Assembly: GCA_030615505.1 (NCBI GenBank)
Contig: JAUWZD010000012.1
Coordinates: 1 to 59,097, forward strand
Direction of reading: 5' to 3'
From: Spirochaetales bacterium
Lineage (GTDB): Bacteria > Spirochaetota > Spirochaetia > SZUA-6 > DRHE01
Length of the DNA: 59,097 nt
The notes beneath the pieces were generated by a model, which was not told where the DNA came from, did not search any database, and saw only the letters and a program-made list of their open reading frames with translations. Shown in pieces: positions 26,081-34,992 of the stretch (the first letter of the stretch is position 1; the number at the start of each line of letters is the position of its first letter). The position numbers were made by a program, and so were the translations under genes.

Positions 26081-27586
26081 ATGATTATGGCCTTATTAAA
26101 GACTTCGAAGGAAGCTCGGGAAATTATGGAAGGGTTCCGCAGGAAGACCGGTATCAGACCGAACCTGTGGGCCAGGGCTGCTTTAGGATATTCCCTGTCT
26201 TTAGAAGCTGCACCTGAGACAGGCCCTTACGACTCAGAAGGTACGGAATTTCAAGAAGCTGTATTTTTCGGCGAGGATTCTACAGTACTCCTCGCCCTAC
26301 TCAGACAGCGTCTCGGCAGGCAGCTTAAAATCGAAGAAACAGGTAGCATAGTTAAGCTGCATGTAGAGCGCGGATTGCGGCATTTCAACAAGGAGTATGA
26401 AAGACTCAATAAGAGAGGTTACGAGCTTCTGATGCATTTAATTGAACAGAGTAATCCCCAGGTAAAAATACCCGGGGATTACTTAGAGAAAATTTTACCG
26501 CCTTCCGCTGAAATAAAAGATTTCTCAGTTACCCTTGAACTTGGCCAGGATATAAAGTCAGGGGAAGTTCTTAACTACAAACTTAATGGACCCGGCAGTG
26601 CCCCACATATTGCCATCATGGGGCGGAACGGTACAGGCAAGACCAGGACCGCCATATCCTTTCTTTCCCAAATAGCTTCTTCGGCTTCATATCATATACC
26701 ATTTTTAATTTTCGACTATGCAAAAGGCGATATTTCAACCAACAATGTATTTGTAAAAAAAACCGGGGCAGTCGTTGTCTCTTTGCCAGGGGAAACCATT
26801 CCTCTTGCGCCTCTTTCTCTTCTCTATAAAGATGATCATGCAGTCCATCTCGCCGCCCGCCGTTTCCGCGATACAATCCGTTCTGTTGTTCGGCTGGGTC
26901 CTATCCAATCTGAACGATGTCTTCAGATAATCACCGAGGCATACAATAGCTTTGAGGGTGGAACCCCGGACCTGGATGATCTCACTCAATTGGCTGAACA
27001 GAGATATGAAGAGGAAGGATGGAGTGATGATTCTCTATTGGCCAGTCTCCGTGAGTTAACCACTTTCCCCTTATTTCAATCATCGAATAGAGGAGCTGAG
27101 CATGATTTTTTTCGATCTACACACATTATTGATATTCACCATCTCCCTGAAGACTTGAGGAAGCTGGCTGCATTTCTTGTTCTGGACAGGCTGTACAGCG
27201 AGATAATGTCTTTACCCGATGCACCTTTGGACAGTGACGGAAACCGTCAGCTTCGGTTTATAATCGTAATCGACGAGGCCCATCATTACTTACCTTGCAG
27301 GCAGCCAACACTGGAGAACATTGTTCGCGAGGTGCGCTCTAAGGGTGTGGCTGTTATGCTGCTTTCCCAGTCGCCGGATGACTTTGACCAGGGACGATAC
27401 AATTTCGCCCGCGAGATGGGGTTGGCTATTGTTTTTTCCTGCGTTCTTGAGAAGCCCAGGATGCTTGAAGCCGTAGTAGGCGGGAAGATCAACCCTCATC
27501 TCCTCTTCCAGCTTGCTGCTGGTGTTGCGCTAACACGAATCCCCGGCACAAAAGAACCACTTGAGGTGCGGGCATGGAAGCCTTGA
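26081..27586 (+). CDS. DndE domain fused to a HerA/FtsK-type ATPase
   Basis: A 501-residue protein. Residues 1-115 are DndE-like: TSKEAREIMEGFRRKTGIRP, LWARAALGYSLSLE, FQEAVFFGEDSTVLLALLRQ and the basic HVERGLRHFNKEYE, the surface that binds nicked DNA in DndE. The rest is a HerA-type (DUF87) motor: Walker A IMGRNGTGKTRT near residue 185, Walker B FIIVIDEAHHYLP near 395, then MLLSQSPDDFDQGRY. DndE alone is normally about 110-130 residues, so this is a fusion. ATG 26081 and 26087 are both possible. It follows the dndD remnant by 15 bp. It may join DNA sulfur modification to translocation or restriction (inference). Confidence 0.82.
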   Translation: MIMALLKTSKEAREIMEGFRRKTGIRPNLWARAALGYSLSLEAAPETGPYDSEGTEFQEAVFFGEDSTVLLALLRQRLGRQLKIEETGSIVKLHVERGLRHFNKEYERLNKRGYELLMHLIEQSNPQVKIPGDYLEKILPPSAEIKDFSVTLELGQDIKSGEVLNYKLNGPGSAPHIAIMGRNGTGKTRTAISFLSQIASSASYHIPFLIFDYAKGDISTNNVFVKKTGAVVVSLPGETIPLAPLSLLYKDDHAVHLAARRFRDTIRSVVRLGPIQSERCLQIITEAYNSFEGGTPDLDDLTQLAEQRYEEEGWSDDSLLASLRELTTFPLFQSSNRGAEHDFFRSTHIIDIHHLPEDLRKLAAFLVLDRLYSEIMSLPDAPLDSDGNRQLRFIIVIDEAHHYLPCRQPTLENIVREVRSKGVAVMLLSQSPDDFDQGRYNFAREMGLAIVFSCVLEKPRMLEAVVGGKINPHLLFQLAAGVALTRIPGTKEPLEVRAWKP

Positions 27587-27650
27587 CAATTGTAAATATT
27601 GAAGATGAATGATTTTGGATTTAATATAAGAGTAATTAGGAGAAAAATGT

Positions 27651-27704
27651 ATGAGAAAAAAAATGGAAATAGAAGATCTCAAATCAGATGTCGATAATGC
27701 ATGA
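27651..27704 (+). pseudogene. Antitoxin remnant (UPF0175-like C-terminus)
   Basis: A 17-codon frame, MRKKMEIEDLKSDVDNA, with AGGAG ten bases upstream of its ATG. It overlaps the start of the PIN toxin gene by 17 bp. The EDLKSD segment resembles the ends of UPF0175 antitoxins, which usually precede DUF3368 PIN toxins, so this may be the last bit of a lost antitoxin, or simply a coupling leader peptide. Confidence 0.4.
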
Positions 27705-28182
27705 AGATCTGGTAATCAATACTGGGCCTGTTATCGCTTTAATTGCAGGGCAGGGTGATTTATCATCTCTTAGGCTTTTATACAGGAATGTAATCGTTCC
27801 CAGGGAAGTGGCAGAAGAGATTTTATCCCGTGGATCTTCTCGTTTAGGCGCAAAAGAGTTTATTGATGATGATTGGATTCAAAAGATATCAGAATCTATT
27901 CAAACCGTGCCATATCTTGCCAATACTCTGGACAAGGGTGAAGCATCTGTTATCCAGACCGCTTTAAATGAAAAAATAAAAACTGTTTGTATAGACGAAG
28001 CCGTAGGCAGAAGAATCGCCCGGCTCAATGGCTTGAAAATAATTGGATCGCTAGGTATTATGATCTTAGCGAAAAAAAAGGGAGCTGATATCGATATTGA
28101 AACTGCAATTCAAAGAATGCGCAGGCACGGTATCTGGATCGTTCGAGAATTAGAACAAAAAGCTATAGAGTTGAGTTCATGA
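27688..28182 (+). CDS. DUF3368-type PIN domain toxin
   Basis: A 164-residue PIN protein, probably an RNase toxin. Catalytic acids seen: VINTGPVIAL (Asn where many PIN toxins have Asp, as usual in this subgroup), VAEEIL, the DKGEASVIQTA Glu near 93 and CIDEAVGRRIA Asp near 110, then GSLGIMILAKKKG. Start may be ATG 27688 or 27697. A full antitoxin gene is missing upstream, only a 17-codon frame remains. Downstream, 28183-28308 holds nothing I can identify. Confidence 0.85.
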   Translation: MSIMHEDLVINTGPVIALIAGQGDLSSLRLLYRNVIVPREVAEEILSRGSSRLGAKEFIDDDWIQKISESIQTVPYLANTLDKGEASVIQTALNEKIKTVCIDEAVGRRIARLNGLKIIGSLGIMILAKKKGADIDIETAIQRMRRHGIWIVRELEQKAIELSS

Positions 28183-28308
28183 TAGTTGTTACAGCATCCT
28201 TTCAGCCACCCTTTGAGCCAGTCACCAGTCAACACGGACAGTCCGGTCATTTGATCATTATTTATTTTTCAAAAACAGAACTCTGCTCTTATTATGAGTT
28301 ATTCCCGC

Positions 28309-30393
28309 TTAAGCTTTATAGCTCTTTAGCTTTCTCGGCCTGGTTAAGGCCCTGCATTCTTTAACAGGAATGCGCATGTCCATTTCCGTGCCGAAATCAT
28401 GATGATCCAGGAACTCTCCGGCTCCACCGCCTACCCGCCCTAAAGCAAATGCAATAAAGGGAATATCAATAGCCCGCTTGAGGGTCATCTGTTTATCATG
28501 AAGACGGCTCCAGCATATTCCAATCCAGACACAGGCTATGGCTGCATCAAGATTTACAGCTAAAACATTCCGGGTTGAGCCGTTATCTTTGAGTGCCTGG
28601 GCGAGGTGGTGGTAGAACTCAAAAAAGATATTCACCTTACCCGACTTCTTAATAAACTCATATATTACCTGCTCTCTTGGATCATAGTTTACAGGATCAT
28701 CGCGGAAAACAGGGTGTCCCAGACAGGGTATTCGGGCATACTCTAATCCTGCTTCCTTTGCAGCCTGTTTCTTCTTCTTGAAATCATCAGCTATCCTTGA
28801 AGCAAGCTCTTTCACATCAATACTCTCTTCGTAAATGTCCTTTATATCAAGCTTTTCAAAACAGTTTATGAGAAACTCTACAGCCTTTGAACCGTTTCCG
28901 CCGTGTACAATTCCTATAGAAGCCAGGTTAGCGATCATTGCTGTATTGGGATTATTTCCTGCTGAGGCTGACAGCTTAGCTCCCTGGGCTGAAATTGTGC
29001 CCGGACCATTGGTTAAAGAAGCTATTAAAGTCATCTCGGCAAGCCTCTCTTCAAACTGATCGCGGGGAAGCTCACCTGTCCAGTAGAGGATCAGAGCCGC
29101 TGTAAATGAGCGGGTTTTCATAATATCCATAAGTGAGTAGCCGTAAATACGAGGTGTAACTCCGTCATTTGAGCTGGAATGTGAGGCATTTTTCATGGGC
29201 TGCCTGACCATTCCGTGTAAAAAGGTGCGCATTTGCTCCTTGAATTGGCCTGAATAGGGCGCCGGGATGGTACCCGGGGCAAGTGAAAGCTCAGCCGGAA
29301 TATGTCTTCCCAGATCTCCAAGATTGGAAAACCAGGGATTCAGATGAAGAGACTTTGTACGACCTATATCTTTCTTTACACCAAGGGTGTTCACTATTAG
29401 GGTTACGGCCTCCGGGATATGATGAAGTACCTGAACCCGGATGCCACGTGACAGAGCCTTAGTAAGCTGCTCTGTTTTCCGGTAGTGTTTTCCAGGCTTA
29501 TAGGCTTCGATACTAAAATACTCATCAAAGGCCTCTTCTTTGGCTTTCGCTGAGCTTTTTCTGCCTTCTACCACCGCCCCTGCATGGCCTAAGGATATGC
29601 CATGCTTTTCAGCAATCTCACCCGCCACATAAACGACTAACGGCTTTGAAAATCCGTTTTTCTTCATCATTTCTATCGCATCATGCTCATATGTTCCCCC
29701 GGGTTCAGCGTAAATCACAATTAGATGAGTGTTTTCGTCTTTCTCAGCGAGGGTAAGAAAATCTTTTAATGGAAAAAGTATAAGCCGGTCTTTACCGGTC
29801 GATATTCCAAAAGAGGTGCCCATTCCGGCAGAGATAAGATAGCTCGCAATTGTGTTTACCATGTTGCCTGAATTTGAAATTACCGTTACAGATCCCGGTG
29901 TAAAGGTCTCTTCAGGAGATTCACCCCCTACTGCGCCTATTCGCACCCTGTCATGGGTATTTATCATTCCCAGGGTATTACAGCCTATCACATCAATATT
30001 CGCCTGTCTGCAGATCTGGCTGATCTTGGCAGTTACCTCAACGGACACATGCTCTGTTACAATAAAAATCGTCTCAACGATTTTCTCCCCGTACTTCACT
30101 ATTTCTTTCACTTCACCGTAAACAGCGTCGGGGGGTGAATATACTAAAATCTTATTGGGCTTCCTTTCCGCCGGTGTCATCCGCAGCATCTCTTCGAATG
30201 TGGCGAAAGCCGAGATTATACCTCTTGGGGTTTCAATCTTCTGTCCGCCCTTACCTAAAGCCCATCCTGCCGAAATATTTGCACAGTATTTCTGACTTAT
30301 TGCAGAGACCTTGGACGCCTCACGACCGGTGATATTTGATACTGCTATCCGGTCACTCTTTTTTAACAGATCCGAGAGACTGGCTGCCTTCAT
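28309..30393 (-). CDS. ATP-citrate lyase-like large subunit (CoA ligase + citrate synthase domains)
   Basis: A 694-residue fusion. Residues 1-330 resemble the alpha part of succinyl/citryl-CoA ligases: CoA-binding Rossmann start, GSVTVISNSGNMVN and the phospho-His loop SLGHAGAVVEG near 270. Residues 400-694 resemble citrate synthase: NGPGTISAQGAKLSAS, IVHGGNGSKAVEFL and CLGHPVFR with both His positions, and VNLDAAIA with the Asp. This is the architecture of AclA (about 610 residues in green sulfur bacteria), which with AclB converts citrate, CoA and ATP to oxaloacetate and acetyl-CoA. It is divergent and longer than usual, so another acyl-CoA lyase is possible. It overlaps the small-subunit gene by 41 bp. 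Confidence 0.78.
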   Translation of the reverse strand: MKAASLSDLLKKSDRIAVSNITGREASKVSAISQKYCANISAGWALGKGGQKIETPRGIISAFATFEEMLRMTPAERKPNKILVYSPPDAVYGEVKEIVKYGEKIVETIFIVTEHVSVEVTAKISQICRQANIDVIGCNTLGMINTHDRVRIGAVGGESPEETFTPGSVTVISNSGNMVNTIASYLISAGMGTSFGISTGKDRLILFPLKDFLTLAEKDENTHLIVIYAEPGGTYEHDAIEMMKKNGFSKPLVVYVAGEIAEKHGISLGHAGAVVEGRKSSAKAKEEAFDEYFSIEAYKPGKHYRKTEQLTKALSRGIRVQVLHHIPEAVTLIVNTLGVKKDIGRTKSLHLNPWFSNLGDLGRHIPAELSLAPGTIPAPYSGQFKEQMRTFLHGMVRQPMKNASHSSSNDGVTPRIYGYSLMDIMKTRSFTAALILYWTGELPRDQFEERLAEMTLIASLTNGPGTISAQGAKLSASAGNNPNTAMIANLASIGIVHGGNGSKAVEFLINCFEKLDIKDIYEESIDVKELASRIADDFKKKKQAAKEAGLEYARIPCLGHPVFRDDPVNYDPREQVIYEFIKKSGKVNIFFEFYHHLAQALKDNGSTRNVLAVNLDAAIACVWIGICWSRLHDKQMTLKRAIDIPFIAFALGRVGGGAGEFLDHHDFGTEMDMRIPVKECRALTRPRKLKSYKA

Positions 30394-31630
30394 TCTGATC
30401 CTCCTTTATCTGTTCAACAGCATTTATTAAGCCGGCGGCGTATTCGGCTACCAGGGTTACGGGTGTGTCCGGCCCGAAGATGACATGGGGAAGCTTTAGA
30501 TATTCAAGAACCTGTTTTATGGCCAATATACCCTTCACTAATCTCGGTCCTCCCCGGCCGATGACTACAGGAATATTGACGGGCCCTTTTTCTTCTGCAT
30601 AACTCATTAATGCATCGGCAATAGCTTGAAAGGTAACATCAATAAAGGTGTTATTAGCCTTACCCCCTAAAATAAGTAGAAGCCCGGCATGGGCCAGATG
30701 ATAATCAAAGCACCGCCTCGCCGTACCCAGCATTCGCTCATAGGGAGGGTTCCCTCCAAAATCGGAGAGGAATAAAGGGCTTCCTCCCAATGCTTCCAGG
30801 GTTTCCGTGATGATTGTTGAGGCTCCTCCACCGAAAAGAATTGGAAGTATCCTGGTGCCTCCCAGATCCGACACATGAGCCTGCCCCTGATGACTGGATG
30901 CATCCCATGCATTCATTTCCTCTTCAAAATCAGTAATGTTCTCCGGATATTCAGGAAAGATTACACCGGGGATCCTGGATTTATAGTTTGATTCATCAAT
31001 GACTGCCTTAAAATCGCAGGCGTAGGGTTTGCCTTCAGGGGTTATTATCCAGGGATTAATCTCTGCAGATTCCATGCCCGTTGAGATAAAAAGATCCCAG
31101 AAGGATATCATTGATCGGGATAAGATACTGATGAGATTTTGAGGACAGCCAAGCTTTGAAAGAACTTCACCTGCCTGATAAGCATCCAGCCCCCTGTATA
31201 TATCCACCGGGATGGTGATCTTCTTTTCATCTGCTACATCTTCAATATCAACCCCTCCCTCGAGGGATACAGTAATTGAGGGACTTAAGAATTCCGTATT
31301 GTAGGTGATTGCAGTATACATCTCTAATTTAGCCGGTATCTTTTCTACAAGATAGGCGATACGAGTCATCTGCCCATTGATCTCAAGGCTCGATACTCGT
31401 TTTATCTCTCTTAAAGCCTCATGGATATTTCTAACCGTGACAACGTATCCCGCTTTACCTCGCCTTCCGGACAACAAATCCGGCTTTACCAGTGCAACTC
31501 CACCCCATTCTTTGATTGCTTTTTTGATCTCTGCAATCTCAGCCGTACCTGCAAGGTGCCTGGGCGCCGGAATACCGTAGCTTGAAGCAAAATATTCTAA
31601 AAATGTGAATTCCGCTACTCTTAAGCCCAT
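30353..31630 (-). CDS. ATP-citrate lyase-like small subunit (ATP-grasp)
   Basis: A 425-residue protein resembling the beta subunits of succinyl-CoA synthetase and ATP-citrate lyase. The ATP-grasp start VALVKPDLLSGRRGKAGYV (near 45) matches the KPDQL-GRRGK loop of AclB; SAEINPWIITPEGKPYACDFKAVIDE near 200 is the metal-binding segment; the ligase domain has FGGGASTIITETL, LSDFGGNPPYER and PVVIGRGGPRLVKG. It is the partner of the next gene, which overlaps it by 41 bp, and forms an operon with aconitase and isocitrate dehydrogenase. Confidence 0.82.
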   Translation of the reverse strand: MGLRVAEFTFLEYFASSYGIPAPRHLAGTAEIAEIKKAIKEWGGVALVKPDLLSGRRGKAGYVVTVRNIHEALREIKRVSSLEINGQMTRIAYLVEKIPAKLEMYTAITYNTEFLSPSITVSLEGGVDIEDVADEKKITIPVDIYRGLDAYQAGEVLSKLGCPQNLISILSRSMISFWDLFISTGMESAEINPWIITPEGKPYACDFKAVIDESNYKSRIPGVIFPEYPENITDFEEEMNAWDASSHQGQAHVSDLGGTRILPILFGGGASTIITETLEALGGSPLFLSDFGGNPPYERMLGTARRCFDYHLAHAGLLLILGGKANNTFIDVTFQAIADALMSYAEEKGPVNIPVVIGRGGPRLVKGILAIKQVLEYLKLPHVIFGPDTPVTLVAEYAAGLINAVEQIKEDQNEGSQSLGSVKKE

Positions 31631-31650
31631 ATACTCCTCCTTCCTCTTTT

Positions 31651-32862
31651 TTACATATTCTTAACGATCTCTTTAGCAAACTCCGAGCAACTAACCGTCT
31701 TTGCTCCCTCCATGAGTCTTGCAAAGTCATAGGTTACGATCTTACTCAAAATTGTCTTTTCAAGACCCCTTATAATAAGATCAGCCGCCTCAATCCACCC
31801 CATATAGCGAAGCATCATCTCACCGGAAAGTATAATGGAACCTGGATTAACTTTATCCTGTCCGGCATACTTAGGGGCCGTGCCGTGAGTCGCTTCAAAA
31901 AGAGCATTACCGGTTGAATAATTTATGTTACCGCCCGGAGCAATACCGATGCCTCCTACCTGCGCGGCCAGGGCATCGGAAACATAATCGCCGTTGAGAT
32001 TCATTGTGGCGATCACATCAAACTCATCAGGCCTGGTTAATATCTGCTGGAGAAAAATATCAGCGATTACATCTTTAATGAGAACCTTTCCTACAGGTAC
32101 TTCGCCCCCGCATTCTTCCCAGGTAACGCAAGTTTCGCCAAATTCCTCTTTGGCAAGTTCATACCCCCATTTACGAAAAGCGCCTTCGGTGAATTTCTGA
32201 ATATTGCCCTTATGAACTAAGGTTACGCTCCTTCTGTTATTTTCTAAGGCATAACGAATCGCCGCCCGGATTAGCCTTTTAGAACCTGTAATACTGATGG
32301 GTTTCAGCCCCAATCCCGAATCGATGCGGATTTTCCAGCCGAACTGATCCTTGCAAAAGTTAATGAGGGATTTTACTTCCGGGGTGCCCTCCTCAAGCTC
32401 AAGACCTGCATAAACATCCTCGGTGTTTTCTCGAAAAACAATCATATCAACTAATTCAGGGCGGCAGACAGGGCTGGGAACTCCCTTAAACCAGCGCACG
32501 GGACGGAGACACACATACAGGTCAAGGGTCTGCCTCAGTGCAACATTGAGGCTCCTGATTCCCCCTCCGACAGGTGTGGTCAGCGGACCCTTTATTCCGA
32601 CCAAATATTCTCTAAAGGCTTCTACTGTATCTTGAGGCAGCCATGATCCTGTCTCCTTGTGTGCCTTTCCGCCTGCCAGGACCTCCTTCCAGATAATTTT
32701 TTTTCTCCCGCCGTAGCCTTTGTCCACTGCAGCATCCAATACTCGTACTGCAGCAGACCAGATATCCGGACCAATCCCGTCACCTTCTATAAATGGAATA
32801 ACAGGATTATCCGGTACATTAAGGACACCCCTATCTGATCTTATTTTTTTACCCTCTGGCAT
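31651..32862 (-). CDS. icd: NADP-type isocitrate dehydrogenase
   Basis: A 403-residue enzyme that converts isocitrate to 2-oxoglutarate and CO2, or runs in reverse. Substrate motif [13 protein letters not shown] contains the Ser and Arg residues that bind isocitrate (the Ser that IDH kinase modifies in enterobacteria). [13 protein letters not shown], the metal Asp in [10 protein letters not shown] and [17 protein letters not shown] are clear; Lys-Tyr after HGTAP is the NADP-selecting pair. Length is normal for the prokaryotic type. It lies between aconitase and the citrate-lyase genes, 27 bp after aconitase. Confidence 0.96.
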   Translation of the reverse strand: MPEGKKIRSDRGVLNVPDNPVIPFIEGDGIGPDIWSAAVRVLDAAVDKGYGGRKKIIWKEVLAGGKAHKETGSWLPQDTVEAFREYLVGIKGPLTTPVGGGIRSLNVALRQTLDLYVCLRPVRWFKGVPSPVCRPELVDMIVFRENTEDVYAGLELEEGTPEVKSLINFCKDQFGWKIRIDSGLGLKPISITGSKRLIRAAIRYALENNRRSVTLVHKGNIQKFTEGAFRKWGYELAKEEFGETCVTWEECGGEVPVGKVLIKDVIADIFLQQILTRPDEFDVIATMNLNGDYVSDALAAQVGGIGIAPGGNINYSTGNALFEATHGTAPKYAGQDKVNPGSIILSGEMMLRYMGWIEAADLIIRGLEKTILSKIVTYDFARLMEGAKTVSCSEFAKEIVKNM

Positions 32863-32889
32863 ATCTCCCTCCTCATCTATTTATAATGT

Positions 32890-34821
32890 TTACTGACGCA
32901 TGAAATTAAGTCTTCCTCCTGCCAGGATGATGCTTATATCTTTATCCGTAAGGTTGTTGGAGAGTTTGATTTCTCTATTCTTCGTCCTGTTGATAAGAGT
33001 GATCTCTTTTTTCGATTTAAGGAGCTTTCGAACATTGGGGATTTCAATTTCTTCTCCCTGTTCTATTGCCTCATAATCTTGTTCACGGGCAAAGTTCAAA
33101 GGAAGTATCCCGAAGTTTATTAGATTGGCGATATGAATCCGTTCAAATGATTTTGAAATAACGACTTTCACTCCCAGGTACATGGGACAGATCGCTGCAT
33201 GTTCCCGGCTGGAGCCCTGGCCGTAGGAGAGGCCCCCGACTATGATATTGCATATCCCCCTGTTTTTATATTCCAGGGCACGTTTGCTAAAATCTTCATC
33301 TACCGGCAGAAAAACAAATTCCGCATATTTAGGAATATTGGAGCGGTATTTCAGTTTATCACCAGCAGGCATTATGTGATCGGTTGTGATTTTATCTCCC
33401 ACCTTCAGCGTAACTATGCCCTCGATTCTCTCAGGTAAGGGAGTATTCTCCGGGGATTCACCGATATTTGGCCCACGGAAAATTGAAACCTCCGGTTCAG
33501 CTTTGCCCGGAGCAATAATCATGGAATCATCAATAACAAAATGCTCCGGTAATTCAATCTTCGGAAACTCAATGCCAAGTGTGCGGGGATCGGTGAGCCG
33601 GCCCTTTATTGCGGAAGCTACGGCCGTCTCCACGCTCGTTAAATAGAGCTTTGCTGATTTAGTTCCTGAGCGGCCTAAGAAGTTGCGATTTGAGGTTCGA
33701 ATGCTGACCGAATCTGTACCCGGGGCCTGGGAGTTTCCAATACAGAATCCACAGGCGCTTTCAGCAATCCTTGCCCCTGCTTCAATAAGATTAGAAAGCC
33801 CCCCATTATCTGCGACCATTCGCAGCACCTGTTTAGAACCCGGAGCCACAACAAAAGAGACATTTTGATCTACTTTGCGTGCCTCAAGCATTTTCGCTGC
33901 TTTCATTAGATCTTGATAGCTTGAGTTGGTACAGGAGCCGATAGCCACCTGATCCACCAATAAATCCTCAATATCGGATACTTTTACAATATTATCCGGG
34001 TTATGAGGCAGGGCAACGAGGGGTTCCAATTCCGAAAGATCTATCTCAATAATACTATCGTATTCAGCATCCTCATCGGCTTCAATTGATACCCACATCT
34101 CTTCCCGGCTTTGGGCTGCAAGAAACTTACGAGTATTTTCATCACTGGGAAACAAAGATGTGGTCACTCCAAGCTCTGCTCCCATATTGGTAATAGTTGC
34201 ACGCTCGGGTACGCTGAGGGTTTTGATCCCTGGACCGCTATATTCGATTACAGTGCCTACATTCCCCTTACTGCTCAAGATTTGAAGAATCTTAAGGATA
34301 ATGTCCTTGTCTGCAACCCAGGGTGAGAGCCGGCCCTTAAGCACTAGCTTGGTCACTTTTGGATAGGTCAAGGTAAACTCTCCCCTGGCCATGGCTACTG
34401 CAACATCCAATCCCCCCGCGCCAACGGCAAACATACCGATTCCGCCTCCGGTGGTAGTATGTGAATCCGATCCTAAAAGGGTCTTGCCCGGTACGCCGAA
34501 CCTCTCAAGATGTACCTGATGACATATTCCATTACCTGCCCGGGAATAATAGATCCCGTACTTTCTTGCTATGGTCTGAAGATAGCGGTGGTCATCAAAG
34601 TTTTCGTATCCGATCTGTGTAGTGTTGTGATCCACATAGCTTACTGAAAGCTCTGTAGCCAATTTTGATGGTTTCAAAACCTCTAACTGGAGGTAGGTCA
34701 TAGTTCCGGTTGCATCCTGGGTCAGAGTCTGGTCAATTCTGATTGTTACTTCAGCTCCCGCTTTTTCTTCTCCTGAAATGATATGGTTGGAAAGAATTTT
34801 TCCAAATACATTTTTGGCCAT
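32890..34821 (-). CDS. acn: Aconitate hydratase
   Basis: A 643-residue aconitase of the short form. The 4Fe-4S ligands are Cys in AIGSCTNSSYQ and the pair in ESACGFCIGNSQAPG. The swivel domain is C-terminal with YGQGSSREHAAICPMYLG and FERIHIANLINFGILPL. LLGSDSHTTTGGGIGMFAVG near residue 105 is the substrate loop. ATG 34821 (MAKN) is preferred over 34827, with AGGAGA upstream. It interconverts citrate and isocitrate and is the first gene of a four-gene operon with icd and the citrate-lyase-like subunits. Confidence 0.95.
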   Translation of the reverse strand: MAKNVFGKILSNHIISGEEKAGAEVTIRIDQTLTQDATGTMTYLQLEVLKPSKLATELSVSYVDHNTTQIGYENFDDHRYLQTIARKYGIYYSRAGNGICHQVHLERFGVPGKTLLGSDSHTTTGGGIGMFAVGAGGLDVAVAMARGEFTLTYPKVTKLVLKGRLSPWVADKDIILKILQILSSKGNVGTVIEYSGPGIKTLSVPERATITNMGAELGVTTSLFPSDENTRKFLAAQSREEMWVSIEADEDAEYDSIIEIDLSELEPLVALPHNPDNIVKVSDIEDLLVDQVAIGSCTNSSYQDLMKAAKMLEARKVDQNVSFVVAPGSKQVLRMVADNGGLSNLIEAGARIAESACGFCIGNSQAPGTDSVSIRTSNRNFLGRSGTKSAKLYLTSVETAVASAIKGRLTDPRTLGIEFPKIELPEHFVIDDSMIIAPGKAEPEVSIFRGPNIGESPENTPLPERIEGIVTLKVGDKITTDHIMPAGDKLKYRSNIPKYAEFVFLPVDEDFSKRALEYKNRGICNIIVGGLSYGQGSSREHAAICPMYLGVKVVISKSFERIHIANLINFGILPLNFAREQDYEAIEQGEEIEIPNVRKLLKSKKEITLINRTKNREIKLSNNLTDKDISIILAGGRLNFMRQ

Positions 34822-34863
34822 ACACATCTCCTTTGCTTATGCCATTTAAACAGCTTGATATTA

Positions 34864-34905
34864 TTGTATTAATACATTATAAATACAATTGAGACAATTT
34901 GTCAA
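34864..34905 (-). promoter_or_regulatory. Promoter and overlapping dyads of the aconitase operon
   Basis: Minus strand TTGACA (34905-34900), 18-bp spacer, TATAAT (34881-34876), both consensus. The dyad GACAA-T-TTGTC (34893-34903) overlaps the -35 box and TTGTATT/AATACAA (34864-34870, 34882-34888) overlaps the -10 box. These are good places for a repressor; the divergent GntR protein is the obvious candidate. Confidence 0.75.
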
Positions 34906-34966
34906 TATAAATCAAAAAATGCTCTTGATTTGTCGATTTAAGTATGATATTGTCTTTATTGTGTTA

Positions 34967-34978
34967 TAACAATTGTTA
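34967..34978. promoter_or_regulatory. Palindrome before the GntR gene
   Basis: TAACAATTGTTA, a perfect 12-bp palindrome, ends 14 bp before the GntR start codon. It shares ACAATT with the dyad at 34893-34903. A possible promoter lies just upstream (TTGATT 34925-34930, TATTGT 34948-34953). Confidence 0.5.
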
Positions 34979-34992
34979 AGAAACTATACTGA

